64,000 bases of DNA from Cucumis sativus (Eukaryota > Streptophyta > Magnoliopsida > Cucurbitales > Cucurbitaceae), in assembly GCF_000004075.3 (NCBI RefSeq), contig NC_026657.2, forward strand, positions 22,848,408-22,912,407. Reading direction: 5' to 3'. Positions 38,073 through 49,474 of this stretch are shown piece by piece; position 1 is the stretch's first letter, and each line of letters starts with the position of its first letter. The translations under genes were made by a program, and so were the position numbers. Under the pieces are notes generated by a model. It made no database searches. It had not been told where the DNA came from and saw only the letters and a program-made list of their open reading frames with translations.

Positions 38073-39184
38073 CACAACCATCGTTTTTCAAATATTATAA
38101 TATGTATATTACTTTATCTCATGTCTCAAGTTTTATTGGTTACAGATTTCATCTTCACAATATTTTTTTAAGGGACAGTTGTTTCCTGTCACATTTATCA
38201 TTTTGTACCTTTGGTTATCACTCTAATTCTGTTATTCATATCAATAGTCTGTTGTCCTACCCATTCCTGACTTTGTACATTTCTTATAAATATAGAAAAT
38301 CCTACCCATTTAATTAATTTCTTCATGGTTTTCTTTTCTTTTTTGGGCTGTACAGAATTTGTTTTGGGACGTTGTTGTTGTTGTTTTTTTTATGTACATA
38401 TTTAAGAGATTATTGTACTGTTTTTAGTGTTAAGTTATCGAGCATATTCGTTCTTGGTGTTAAGTTAGGAGCATATTCGAACAATATTATCTTGTATTGG
38501 TACCAAAAACAAAAATGCGTCAATCATTTGTAATTGTGAAGTTTTTGTTATGGTTGATTTTGAGAAGCTGACTTAGTTCATTAAGTGAAGTGGTATTCAT
38601 TAAAAAATAAAAAAAAAACGATTGAAGTTTAGGAGTTTTAACGTAATTAGAGGAGTGTAAGTGATTGTTTAATGTTTACTAATATTCTTATAGTTAGGAA
38701 GAGTATAATTAGTACATGAAATGTGAAGGAATCTCACAATTAGAAAAGCTATAACAATTTCAATCTAACCCTTAGTAGAAAAAGTTTACAACAATATATA
38801 AATTAAATAGATTTGAAAACTATTGTATTCAATATGGTGGAGTCCATGTGTGTGTTATATGGCAATTTCAGAGGCATATAACCGACAACATGAAGCAAAT
38901 TATTTAAAGGCAATTAGACTATGAAAAACGAAAGAGAAAGAGAGGGGGCCAAACCCAAACTCATGCTCTTGACTTGTCAAATAAGGAGTATACATGAGTT
39001 GAGTTAAGTTTGAGGAAAATTAGAACAGATGTAAATTAAAAATAAATTATATCGATTTAATATACGAGAGTCAATCTAACCCATTCAAAAAATATGGATT
39101 AGACCAAAGTTGGGATTGGTGGATGATCTTTTTTTTTTTTCTTTTTCATCTCTTCATAATTTAGGCAAATTTTCATTCATGGTA

Positions 39185-39213
39185 CACTACTACAAAAACA
39201 GGTTCTCTTAACG
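39185..39213 (+). repeat. left terminal inverted repeat of the CACTA element
   Basis: Starts CACTACTACAAAAACAG; the first 17 bases are identical to the inverted right end, then GT replaces AC, TCTCTT matches, A replaces G, and ACG matches. Confidence 0.93.
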
Positions 39214-39228
39214 TTTGCAGTTTTCCTT

Positions 39229-39490
39229 TCTTGACGTTTTTTTCGAAAAACGTCAAGAAAGATTTCATTTTTAATAAAAAACGTCAAGAATTTTTCTGAA
39301 ACATCATTCTTGACGTTTATTAAACGTCAAGTAAAATAAATTTTTCCTTGACGTTTTTAAAACATCAAGAAATATCTATTAATTTTTTGACGTTCTTAAA
39401 ACGTCAAGAAGCGTATGAATTCGACATGTTTGACGTTTCTTAAACGTCAAGAATTTAAAATTTCTTGACGTTTTTCAAAAACGTCAAGAA
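39229..39490 (+). repeat. left subterminal palindromic repeats of the CACTA element
   Basis: About six imperfect palindromes of the form TTGACGTTT...AAACGTCAA occur head to tail over about 260 bp. In En/Spm such subterminal motifs are bound by the element's TNPA-type protein; here the binding protein is not known. Confidence 0.85.
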
Positions 39491-39509
39491 TTTAATCGTA
39501 AAACGACGT

Positions 39510-40618
39510 CGTTTCATTTAAGTACATTTTCTCTTCTGTAAAACCTAATTTGTCCCGCGTTTGAAGGGAAGCTTCTCCCCTTTTGCATTCGTCGTTCGTC
39601 GTTCTCCCCTTTCACCGTTCTCAAGCTTTCACCATTCTCAAGCTTCCACCGTTCATCGTTCTCCCTTCGTTCATTCACCGTTCAGTTCATCGTTCACCAT
39701 TCACCGTTCACCATTCACCATTCGAAACTCGTACATAAGCGTGAGCCATCGGTCATTCACGAGATAAAGCCTACGGTCCCTATTCATCGTTCTTGCACAG
39801 CTCCCTCTATTCACCTTCTTTGTTCGAAAACGCGTAACACATTCAGACTTGTTCTACCGGAAAACCTCCATTTGTCTCCAATTTCTGTGTAAAAGGGAAG
39901 CTCCTGTTATTGCTTATACTGAGAAGGTATTGAATTTTAATTTTCGGCTCTAACATTTTTCCTAATCTACTTCTTTCTTCTTCTTTTCAATTTTACTTAC
40001 TTGTAGTCAAAATTATCACTTGTTTTTTTTTTGTAAAACCAATTACTTCTTTCTTCTGTGTTTCTTTTGCTTTCAATTTGATTATCACTTGTTTTTCTAT
40101 CTTACCCGTTGAAGGAAATTGAAGTCTGGGGCGTTACCTTGTGTACATTCTTTAGATGTTAACGAATATTGGTTTAGTAATTGTTTATTTATAATGCAAA
40201 TTGCTCTAATATTCAATTAATGGTACTGGAGAAAATCATGATGGAACCATCCCGGCTTAGTTGGTTTAATAACTGTTTATTTATAATGCAAGTTTGAGCC
40301 TTCAATTTATGGAGAGGAACCTCCCTGCCTATCTTCTGAGCTAATAGGATCAGTCTTTATCTTTGAAAATGATACCACATTAGAAACGACATTTGGACCT
40401 GTTGTGTTAATTACTCCAAGCATGAAACTTGTACTTGTACTTTTCTGATTTTCTGATTTTCTGAGTCATTCTTTGTATGAGTTTGACATTATTTTGCGTT
40501 TCCAATTGTTTGACAGTGATCAATTGTTGTAGTTTGTTGAAGATTAGGTGTTTTTAAGTTTGTCCTTCCACTTTAATTATCAATAGTGACAATAACTTTA
40601 TTTCTCATTAGATTTACA
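39510..40618 (+). other. CACTA 5' leader and probable intron
   Basis: A CG-richer block with repeated CACCGTTC/TTCACCATTC words (39560-39800) is followed by AT-rich sequence with no clear reading frame. A splice donor-like site near 39930 and an acceptor before 40619 would fit a leader intron. The short ORF at 39561-39767 is repetitive and not recognised. Confidence 0.45.
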
Positions 40619-43600
40619 ATGATGGATAAATCTTGGATGCACAAGAGTAGATTGTCTAAAGATTATGAGTTGGGTGTGGAAAACTTCATCAAATTTGGAT
40701 TTTCTAATACAACTAGCTCCTATATTCGTTGTCCTTGTTTGAAATGTGTGAATTGTGAAAAACATAGTAGAAAGGGTGTTAGAGATCACTTGTATGTTAA
40801 TGGTGAGATCACTTGTATGTTAATGGTATTGATGAAAGTTATAAAATTTGGTTTTGGCATGGGGAAGACCTTCCTAACTCATCCTTCTATGATGAATCTT
40901 CAAAGTTTGACATCCATACATGTGAAGATCATGATGTTGGAAGTGTAAAAGAAATGATTGAAGTTGCTCATGAGGAGTATTCAAAAGACCCAACTGAATT
41001 TGAGAAGTTGCTTATTGATGCTGAAAAACCATTGTACGAAGGATGCAAAAAGTACACAAAGTTGTCTACTCTAGTCAAATTGTATAATTTAAAAGTTAGG
41101 TATGGATGGAGTGATACTAGTTTTTCAGAATTACTTGAAACTTTGAAGGAAATTCTGCCTACTACCAATGAGCTCCCGAATTCATTGTATGAAGCAAAGA
41201 AAACATTAGGTGCATTAGGAATGGAATACGAAAAGATTCATGCATGCCCGAATAATTGTTGTCTCTATAGAAAAGAATTTGCTAATGCAATTGAATGTCC
41301 TGAATGTGGTCAATCAAGGTGGAAAAACGTCAAGGATACAAATGAAAGGAGAAAGCAAATTCCCTCTAAAGTGATATGGTACTTTCCAATCATTCCACGA
41401 TTTAAAAGGCTATTCAGAAGCATTGAATGTGCTGAAAACTTGACTTGGCATTCTACTGAAAGAATTAATGATGGTAAGTTACGACATCCAGCAGACTCTC
41501 CAGCATGGAAGTTAGTAGACATGAAATGGCCAGACTTCGGTTCTGAACCCAGAAATCTTCGTTTAGCATTGTCAGCAGATGGAGTAAATCCTCATGGTGA
41601 CATGAATTCTAAATACAGTTGTTGGCCGGTAGTGATGGTTATTTACAATCTTCCACCATAGTTGTATATGAAAAGAAAGTACATGATGCTATCAATGCTA
41701 ATTTCAGGACCAAAACAACCGGGGGATGACATAGGCATATACTTAGCACCACTAATTGAAGATTTAAAACTTTTATGGGAAAGTGGTGTTGAATGTTATG
41801 ATGCTTATCGAGAAGAACCATTCAACTTAAGGTCAGTTTTGTTGTGGACAATCAATGATTTTCCTGCATATGGTAACCTTAGTGGATGTTGTGTGAAAGG
41901 GTATAAAGCATGCCCAATTTGTGGAGATAATACAAATTCTATAAGGTTAAAGTATGGGAAGAAAATGGCATACCTTGGACATCGTAGATTTTTGGCACGA
42001 AATCATCCGTATCGACGACAAAAGAAGTCATTCAATGGTAAAAAAGAACTTGATACAATTCCAGAGCCACTTTCTGGGGAGGATGTGTATTTAAAATTGA
42101 AAGATCTTGAATTTTCTAGAGGGAAGAAGAACCATAAGAAACGGTTGATGAACAGAAGTGACAAAATTTGTTGGAATAGATTATCTTCTTTTTTTGAGTT
42201 GCCATACTGGAAGGATCTTCATGTTAGACATTGTTTAGATGTGATGCACATTGAAAAAAATGTTTGCATGAATATCTTAGGTACACTTCTTGATATTCCT
42301 GGGAAAAGTAAGGATGGATTGAATGCTAGACGCGATTTAGTTGATCTAAAACTTCGACCAGAGCTTGCCCCTATCAGCAGTGAAAAGAAAATATTCATTC
42401 CGCCCGCGTGTTATACTCTTACAAAGGATGAAAAACGATGTGTTTTGAAGACTTTGTCTGAAATAAAGGTTCCTGAAGGTTACTCTTCCAATATTAGAAA
42501 CCTTGTGTCAATGACAGATTTAAAACTTAATAGTTTAAAATCTCATGATTGTCATGTGCTCATACAACAGTTGTTTCCCATTGCGATAAGATCAGTGCTA
42601 CCGAAACATGTTCGTTATGCTATAACTAGGTTGTGCGTTTTTTCAATTCTGTATGCAACAAGGTATTAGACGTACAACAACTAGACAAGTTGGAAGAAGA
42701 TATTGTGGTAACATTGTGTTTGTTTGAAAAGTATTTTCCCCCTTCATTCTTCACAATCATGATTCATCTCACAGTACACATAGTTAGAGAAGTCAAACTT
42801 TGTGGCCCTATATATCTTCGATGGATGTATCCCTTTGAAAGATTCATGAAGGTCATTAAAAACTCTGTGAGGAATAGATATCGTCCAGAAGGTTGTATTG
42901 CTGAAAGTTATTTAATAGAAGAAGCTGTTGAATTTTGTACTGATTTCTTATCTGGAGTAGATCCCATTGGACTTGGGACTCGCAAGTCACAAGACCATTT
43001 AGATACTTCAAACATTGGTAGACCATTGTCCATGGGAGTTCCTTTCAAACCTCAACAAGAACTTCTACATCAAGCTCATCAATATGTTTTGGAAAATACA
43101 GTCGATGTCCAACCATATACAGAGTAAGTTTTTCTTGCTTTCTTGATTGTTTTATTCACTTTTATATACTTAATCTAACTATATTACAATGTTTGAATTG
43201 ATGACTACAAAGAAAACATATGAAGGCTTTGAACTGCAACTACAATATCGGAATAAGTCTAGAAATCAAAATGGCTTCAAGAGGAACATAATCGAACTTT
43301 TATACATTGGCTACGGGAAGAGGTATAGTGCTGAACATAGTAATTTAGTTACACATGTTATGTGTCCAATTTTAAATAAGAATTATCATGTTAGGTATCA
43401 ACTGAGCTTGAAGTTGGAAATGCTGGAGTTTCAGATAACTTACGATGGATTGCTCATGGCCCTCATCCTTTTGTTATTAGATATAGTGGTTATGCAATCA
43501 ATGGATGTCGCTATCACACACAATCTTGTGATAAAGAACGAAGTGTACAAAACAGTGGAGTTAGCTTAGTTGCAAAAACAATGCAAGTGTCTAGTTCTAA

Positions 43601-44042
43601 AGATAAAAATCCGGTCATCGGAGATATGTCATTTTATGGAGTCATACAAGAGATATGGGAACTGAATTATAATACGTTTAATGTTCCTGTGTTTAAATGT
43701 GATTGGGTTCAAAACAATGGCGGTGTTCGGATTGATGAACTTGGCTATGTTTTAGTTGATTTGAATAGAGTAGGACACAAGTCAGACTCCTTCATACTAG
43801 CAAGTCAAGCAAAACAAGTTTTTTATGTTGAGGATCCAAGCGATGTTAGATGGTCAGTTGTGCTTACTCCACCACAAAGAGACTTTGAAGATAGATATAA
43901 CAACGATGAACTTGGTGATACAATACTACAGTGTGAAGGAATACCCAATGGTATGCCAGATGTTGACTTAAATAATGACTTGGATGACAACATCTTAACA
44001 TACGTACGAGCAGATTGTGAAGGCACATGGATACCTACATAA
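40619..44042 (+). pseudogene. CACTA transposase, TNPD type, with several lesions
   Basis: The N-terminus (DKSWMHKSRLSKDYELGVENF ... CPCLKCVN) is the transposase-associated domain; from about 41200 comes the Transposase_21 region (ACPNNCCLYRKEF, WYFPIIPRFKRLF, LALSADGVNPHGDMN, CVKGYKACPICGDNT, HVRHCLDVMHIEKNVCMN); 42660-42960 is the DUF4218-like region (KLEEDIVVTLCLFEKYFPP, IYLRWMYPFERFMKV, NRYRPEGCIAESY); 43600-43850 is the DUF4216-like region (FYGVIQEIWELNY, GYVLVDLNRVGHKSD, QAKQVFYVEDP). Lesions: a 23-bp tandem duplication at 40782-40827 shifting frame, an in-frame TAG at 41659-41661 where the family has Trp, a one-base shift in T6 at 42638-42643, a shift near 43250 and a stop near 43350. 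An intron probably starts at 43124. The family cuts and moves the element. Confidence 0.88.
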
Positions 44043-44203
44043 TATTATAAGGTTTAGTTTTACTGTTCTCAAACTAATAGTACCATTCGTTTATTATGCT
44101 CATTCATCTCAATTAATTGATCAGTTTTTAATTTTGTTTAAAACTTGTATACTATGCTAATTGTTTCTTCATTTTGATTGGCAGCCTTTGATTCATACAT
44201 CAC

Positions 44204-46900
44204 ATGGATAACTTTAGTGATGAAGAAGCTGGTGTTGAAAATGAAACCCCAAAGCAGATATGTAGACCACGAGGACCAACTATTATGTTCGATGTCACTC
44301 GCATTAGAAGTTTGGGAGAGAAGAAGGTGGTGATGTACAATGAAGACGGAGTACCCATTGGTGAGAATGGAGCAAAGTTGAAGTCTTTCATAGGATCTGC
44401 GACACATTATCATGTCCCGATCACATATTCATCCTGGAAAAGTGTGCCGGTAGAGCTGAAAGATAAAATATTCAGTACGGTTGAGGTATATATATAATTT
44501 CAATGTGCTTATATTGATAATGTTCATGATGTATACTTTATTAATCACTTTTAAATATTTAGGCCGCATTCGTCATTGATCCAAGATCTAGGAAAAATAT
44601 TATCCAAACTGCTGGCATTTCGTTTCGTCAGTTTAAGTGTTGGCTAACAACAAAATATATTATGCCACATAAGGATGAACCACAACTCCTACAAGTTCCA
44701 CCAGAAAAGTATTCATTCATTGATCAACATCATTGGGCAGAATTTGTAAGGTCTAGATTGTGTGAAACTTTTCAGGTATGTTACTTTCTCAATAACAAAT
44801 ATATTTGTAAGGTTTAGATTGTGTGTTACTTTCTCACTAACAATATTTTTGAAAAATAGGAAAAAAGACTTCTGCAACAAGATAGACGATCTAAGAACAA
44901 GTATAACCATAGGATTTCGAGGAAGGGTTATGCCAATCTTATCGAGGAAATGGTAAGAACTAATTTATTAAGTTTATCAAACTTTATCAAAGGTTGTTCT
45001 AATCTTATTATGGAATTGAAATGTAGAAAAAGGAAGGTTCAAATCAACAAGAGTTGGATCGAGCCATCATGTGGAAGAAGGCTCGAGTTAACAAAAAAGG
45101 GGAGTATGAGAACGACGACGTTCAACAAGTTGTCCATAAAATTGTAAGACTTTTTGTATATTGAACATTTGAACTAGATTGGTTTTGTTTACACATTTCT
45201 ATAACGTAGATTGGTTTTTTGTTTTAGGATGAGATTTCAATGAATACGTCTTCATCGTCTCAAAAAGGACACTCTTCTAACGATGTGTTAACCCAAGCAT
45301 TGGGTACAAAAGAGCATCACGGTCGTGTTCGTGGGGTCGGTGGGTATGTTACTCCTACCAATTACTTTCATTCTGTAAAAAAACATCTAAACGTGAGGAT
45401 GAGATTATACTTGAGAATGAAGAACTTCGAAGGTGTGTAAGCGAATTAGAAGCACATATCCACTCAAACTTGTCTAGACCATTATTTGGACATGGTAGCT
45501 GTTCAAAGCCAAATATCTTAGAAGAGAGTGACTCGATGAAAATAATCAAAGGGAAGAGTAAGTTGATGGATACAATCGAAGGGAAAGAGGTGGAGGAGAT
45601 AAATGTAAATGACGACAAAGTAGAGTTGGACATATTTAAGGTATGCAATCGATCCTCTAATAAACTCAAATTCTTAATATTCATATCGTATTGAAAGTGA
45701 ATGTTTTTCTTGAATTAGGAGAGAGCCTTAATAAAAATGCCTAAGGAAAGAGAGGTCTGTCTGTGAATCGACGTCAGTTTTGCCAATGGGAATGAAGTTG
45801 ATTCTCAGATACGCTGAGAAGATAATGGAGAAAGATTATAGTATCACTATTCCACTACCTGTTGGGATTTTTGGTGTTAGTCGAAAGACTTCTGTTCTCC
45901 GAGAGGACATCATTGATCTTTGTAACATGAATGAGGTCAAAGCATTTACATTGGTGGCCTATATGACGTAAGTCAATTTCATTTCTTTAGATCTAAATTT
46001 ATGTATCTCGTTTACAAGTTTATAATATTTTGTAGGTACTTGTATTCATATGTTATTGGTTCGAAGGAAAATATACAGTACGTCTTTGTAGATCCATCCC
46101 TCACCTCTGTCGGACACTCGCAAGAATCTCAAGTTCGAAACTTATGCAGTAGATTGATGGTCTCAAAGATTAACGAAATAGTTCTTGCTCCTTTTAATCC
46201 TGGGTAAGTCAAGTTATTTTATTACTTGCATTGCAAAAAACTAGTACTAATTTTTGTATAATTAGGGGTCATTGGGCACTGCTGGCCATAAATGCGTATG
46301 ATGATACAATATTTTACCTCGACTCACTAAGGACAACATCGAAGTCAACTATAAGATACGTCACTGACACGTAAGTTAATCTAGTATTTCATTTAGTGTT
46401 GATTCTTATATGCATGTACACAATATATAAACTATTTGTTCAATCTTATCTTGTCAAAACAGAGCAATAGCGATGTTTCAGTCACAAAAGAACATTAAAA
46501 AAAGTAGAAAACAAACTTTCTGGCGAATAGTAAAGGCAAGTATCAACTTTTAAAGTCATTATATTTTTGTAGACTACTAGCAATTAGGATTACTTTGTTA
46601 TTCAAATTTGTTGCTTTTATATAGTGTCCACTACAAGTCGGGAGTACTGAGTGTGGATACTACGTGATGAGGTATTTGAGAGAAATTGTGACTAGGGAAG
46701 CATTGTCATATCCGATGCGGTATGTTTATATATCAAACTATTGGTTTTGTGAGTTAATTGGTTTATTTGTATAGTCAGTTAATTCATTTAATTTATTTTG
46801 CATGTTTATAGATTGATACACGAAGATCATACTCACAGGCAGAACTAGACGAGGTGCGAGTTGAGTTATCTGACTTTTTGGGTTCTTACATATGATTATG
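44204..46900 (+). pseudogene. second CACTA gene: plant transposase domain plus Ulp1-like cysteine protease
   Basis: Reconstructed exons: 44204-44485, 44563-44775, 44860-44952, 45027-45143, 45228-45640, about 45719-45966, 46036-46203, 46266-46370, 46463-46535, 46625-46719 and a last one ending near 46894. The first part (RPRGPTIMFDVTRIR, VPITYSSWKSVP, AEFVRSRLCETFQ) resembles the Ptta/En/Spm plant transposase (PF03004-like) domain, then a charged coiled-coil-like part. The C-terminus is a C48 (Ulp1/SENP) fold: His in GGHWALLAIN, Asp in FYLDSL, Gln in PLQVGSTECG and Cys in ECGYYVMRY. Frame lesions lie in an A7 run at 45377-45383 and near 45750. All protease catalytic residues remain. The role of such proteases in transposition is not established. 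Confidence 0.82.
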
Positions 46901-47342
46901 ACCAATATTTTGTGATTTTGAAGTAGGAAATTTTTTGTTGTGCCGCTTCTTTATGACCTTAAACTTTATGTATAGAAACTTTAGCCGATAATTCTTTTGA
47001 ATTGTTCATATGGAGGGGGGGGAGGGAGGGGTTCATTCGTATATACTTTTGATTATTGTTATAGCTAGCATGTTTTGTGACTTTGTAAGTTGATTTGGAT
47101 TCATGCCAATGTAAATGCCATATGAAGTCTAATGTAAAGCCTATTTCATTATGTATATGTAAAATCTTTGAATTGAATATATATAGTGAATGGTTTTATT
47201 TATATATGTTTGAGATTTGAAACTATATTTGATGAATATCAAATATCTATGAAACTGTTGCTGGACAATTACAGGACAATCATATTTCCATTACAACATA
47301 ATTCAATTACAATTTCTTTTTTTTAAAAAAAAATAAAAAATG
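46901..47342 (+). other. CACTA 3' region between protease gene and right subterminal repeats
   Basis: AT-rich, non-coding, with a G-run near 47013-47033. Presumably the 3' untranslated region of the second gene. Confidence 0.5.
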
Positions 47343-47720
47343 CTTGACGGTTTTAAAATGTCATGAACAATTGCAAGCTTGACGGTTTTAAACTATCGTG
47401 AACAATTGCATTTTCGACGATTGACAAATGTCAAGAACAATTACATTCTTGACAGTTTTAAAATGTCATGAATATTAAAATTCTTGACGGGTTTAAAATG
47501 TCATAAATCAGTTCATTCTTGACGGTTTTAAAATGTCATAAACAATACCAGTTTTGACGGTTCTAAAACGTCATGAACATAAGTATATTTGACGTTTATA
47601 AAACGTCAACGTTCACTATTCTTGACGTTTAATCAACCGTCAAGAACTTTGCCTTTCTTGACGCTGGCTTCAACGACGTTTTTAAAACCGTCAAGAGAGC
47701 CGTCTCTTGACAGTTTAAAA
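47343..47720 (+). repeat. right subterminal repeats of the CACTA element
   Basis: About ten imperfect palindromes of the form CTTGACGGTTTTAAAATGTCATGAA at a spacing of roughly 35-45 bp. They share the TTGACG core with the left repeats but have an extra G, so the two ends carry different subfamilies. Confidence 0.83.
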
Positions 47721-47721
47721 A

Positions 47722-47750
47722 CGTCAAGAGAGTCTGTTTTTGTAGTAGTG
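47722..47750 (-). repeat. right terminal inverted repeat of the CACTA element
   Basis: On the minus strand it begins CACTACTACAAAAACAG at 47750; followed on the plus strand by GTA, the target duplication. Confidence 0.93.
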
Positions 47751-47886
47751 GTACAATGAGATATATATATATATATATGTTATAAACGTTCAAATTTCAA
47801 GTTTACAATATCATTTAAAAGTATATTTATTTTAATTAAGTTTTCAGTTTTTTTTATCATGTACATACATATACATATATATGAAC

Positions 47887-48320
47887 ACACTAGAAGAAAA
47901 ACTAGTTTCTATGACAGTTCAATGCAACCCAAACTAAAGAGAGGGAAGAAAAAACTGTCGTAGAATGTCAAAACACGCGTTTTTGGCGGGAAAAAACGTT
48001 GTTTTCGGATTCTACCTTTCTATGACAGTTATTTGATGTCATTAAAGTTAAAAACATTAAGTAATTGATTTATTTAAATTTATTAAAATATAACTTAATT
48101 TTATATTCCAAAAAAGACAAAACTCACACGCCCTTCTCTAAATCGTCTTCCTCTTCGACCCTCACTCCGCCGACCAGACCATCCGACAAACAACCACCGT
48201 CGATCTCTGAAAATGTCGTCGACCGTCTCCCAACGTTGTCTGTCACTGCCAATCATCGCCCACTGTCCATCTTTGGAACCAAGCGCCCGCCGTCGACGTC
48301 GGAGACATTTACTAAGGTTA
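47887..48320 (+). mobile_element. left end of another CACTA-like element (fragment)
   Basis: CACTAGAAGAAAAACTAG at 47887 is a CACTA-type terminus. It is followed by ATGACAG/CTGTCATAG-like inverted words (47912-48040) and a CG-rich leader-like block with CGTCGAC words (48140-48315) that ends ACTAAG then GTTAGG, a plausible splice donor. The ORF at 48065-48340 covers this block and has no known domain. No right end was found. Confidence 0.45.
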
Positions 48321-49474
48321 GGTTTTGTTACTGTCTCTAATTCTTCTTCTTCTTTCTTCTTCCTTTCATTTCTTCCTTTCCATTTCTTTCTTTTTGTTGT
48401 TCTGTCTCTGTATTAAAACTTATTTGTTGAGAAACACTAGTTTTGATTGAATTTTTTTAAGGGTAGATTTTGCTTTACCAAAGATATGAACATCAGTCCA
48501 TATTAAGCCATGGAATTCTTTGATTGTAAAATCTTCACCAAAATTTTCATAATTATTTTTGATGGCGTCATTCCAATTGTTTGTTAGTGCCGATTTCTTT
48601 GCAATCTTTAAAATTATTTTCTTTGTTTTCAAGAATTTGTGTAGGTTGGTGATGAAACATTTTGGTAGCTTACAATGTGTTTGATGAAATGCCTCAATGA
48701 AGCATTTTGGTTGATTTTTGTTCGTTCGAATTAGGAAAATCAAGGCCAAAGGAGATGTCATGGCTATGGCTGAAACCTTTTTCGCCTCTTTGCTTACTTG
48801 GAATCTGAATCCGTTCATCGTGTTTTCTCCGTCTTCTTGTATCGTTGTACACTGTCGCTTTAACGACGGTGTAATTTTTCGCTAATGCAATCCGATTTGA
48901 GAAAATATATTTTTCTTGAGTTATGCTGATCAATTACGTTTTACGACGCTTTGATCACGAGGAAATTGGAGCAGGATTGATGAAGAGGAAAAGTTTATCT
49001 TTATTTTTATGTTATGTTGATTTGTCCTTCTTGATGCTATACTTCTTAGATGTGGTTCTGAAGGAAAAGGAAAAATAATTTGTGGCTTGAAGCAGTAATT
49101 CTTCTATAATGTTTGTATCATTGTGTTCGTGTGCCCGTCTGTGTTTTTGTTTTATAAAAAATATATACTAGCTTCACTAGGCAAAATCAATACTGTACTT
49201 GTTTGTTCAAGATATTATTAGACAGAAATGGAAATTTTGAAGTCTCGAAACATAGATTACGAAATATGTCCACTCGAAATTATAATTAGATATAGCCAAA
49301 AACTTCATGTAATTAAAACTCTTGAAAATTTTTAAGAAGCTTGAAAGCGATATGTACAAGGTCGTGTGTGGTCAATGTGAGACTTGGTTCAAATCTGTTC
49401 AGTTAGTGTTATTTTGCCGTCTTAGAATTACTATGACCTTTTGATATGACTATTGTGGAAATATACTGTCAAAG
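48321..49474. other. intergenic stretch, no gene seen
   Basis: AT-rich. ORFs on the minus strand at 48420-48933 have no domain I recognise. A short plus-strand frame near 48670 reads AYNVFDEMPQ then stop, like a pentatricopeptide scrap, but is too short to call. Confidence 0.4.

Larger units (their letters stand above)
28750..39181. other. long AT-rich intergenic region, no gene seen
   Basis: Over 10 kb without a convincing coding sequence. Short ORFs inside show no domain. Separate entries cover a possible solo LTR near 29.9-30.5 kb, a degenerate minisatellite-like block at 33.8-34.5 kb, direct repeats at 35.8-36.8 kb and a CA microsatellite near 38.03 kb. An A-run near 31192-31207 was also noted. 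The remainder shows nothing I can support. Confidence 0.6.
39185..47750 (+). mobile_element. complete CACTA (En/Spm-type) DNA transposon, 8566 bp
   Basis: The left end starts CACTACTACAAAAACAG at 39185, and the right end is its inverted copy finishing at 47750. The 29-bp terminal repeats match at 26 positions. Each end is flanked by GTA (39182-39184 and 47751-47753), the 3-bp target duplication expected for CACTA elements. Palindromic subterminal repeats lie inside both ends. Two plus-strand genes follow: a TNPD-type transposase with Transposase_21-, DUF4218- and DUF4216-like regions, and a second gene with a plant-transposase domain and a Ulp1-like protease. Both carry frame lesions, so the copy is structurally whole but not obviously autonomous. 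Confidence 0.95.

Noticed and set aside
48670-48710. Pentatricopeptide-like scrap AYNVFDEMPQ
   Set aside because: Too short and followed at once by a stop; could be chance.
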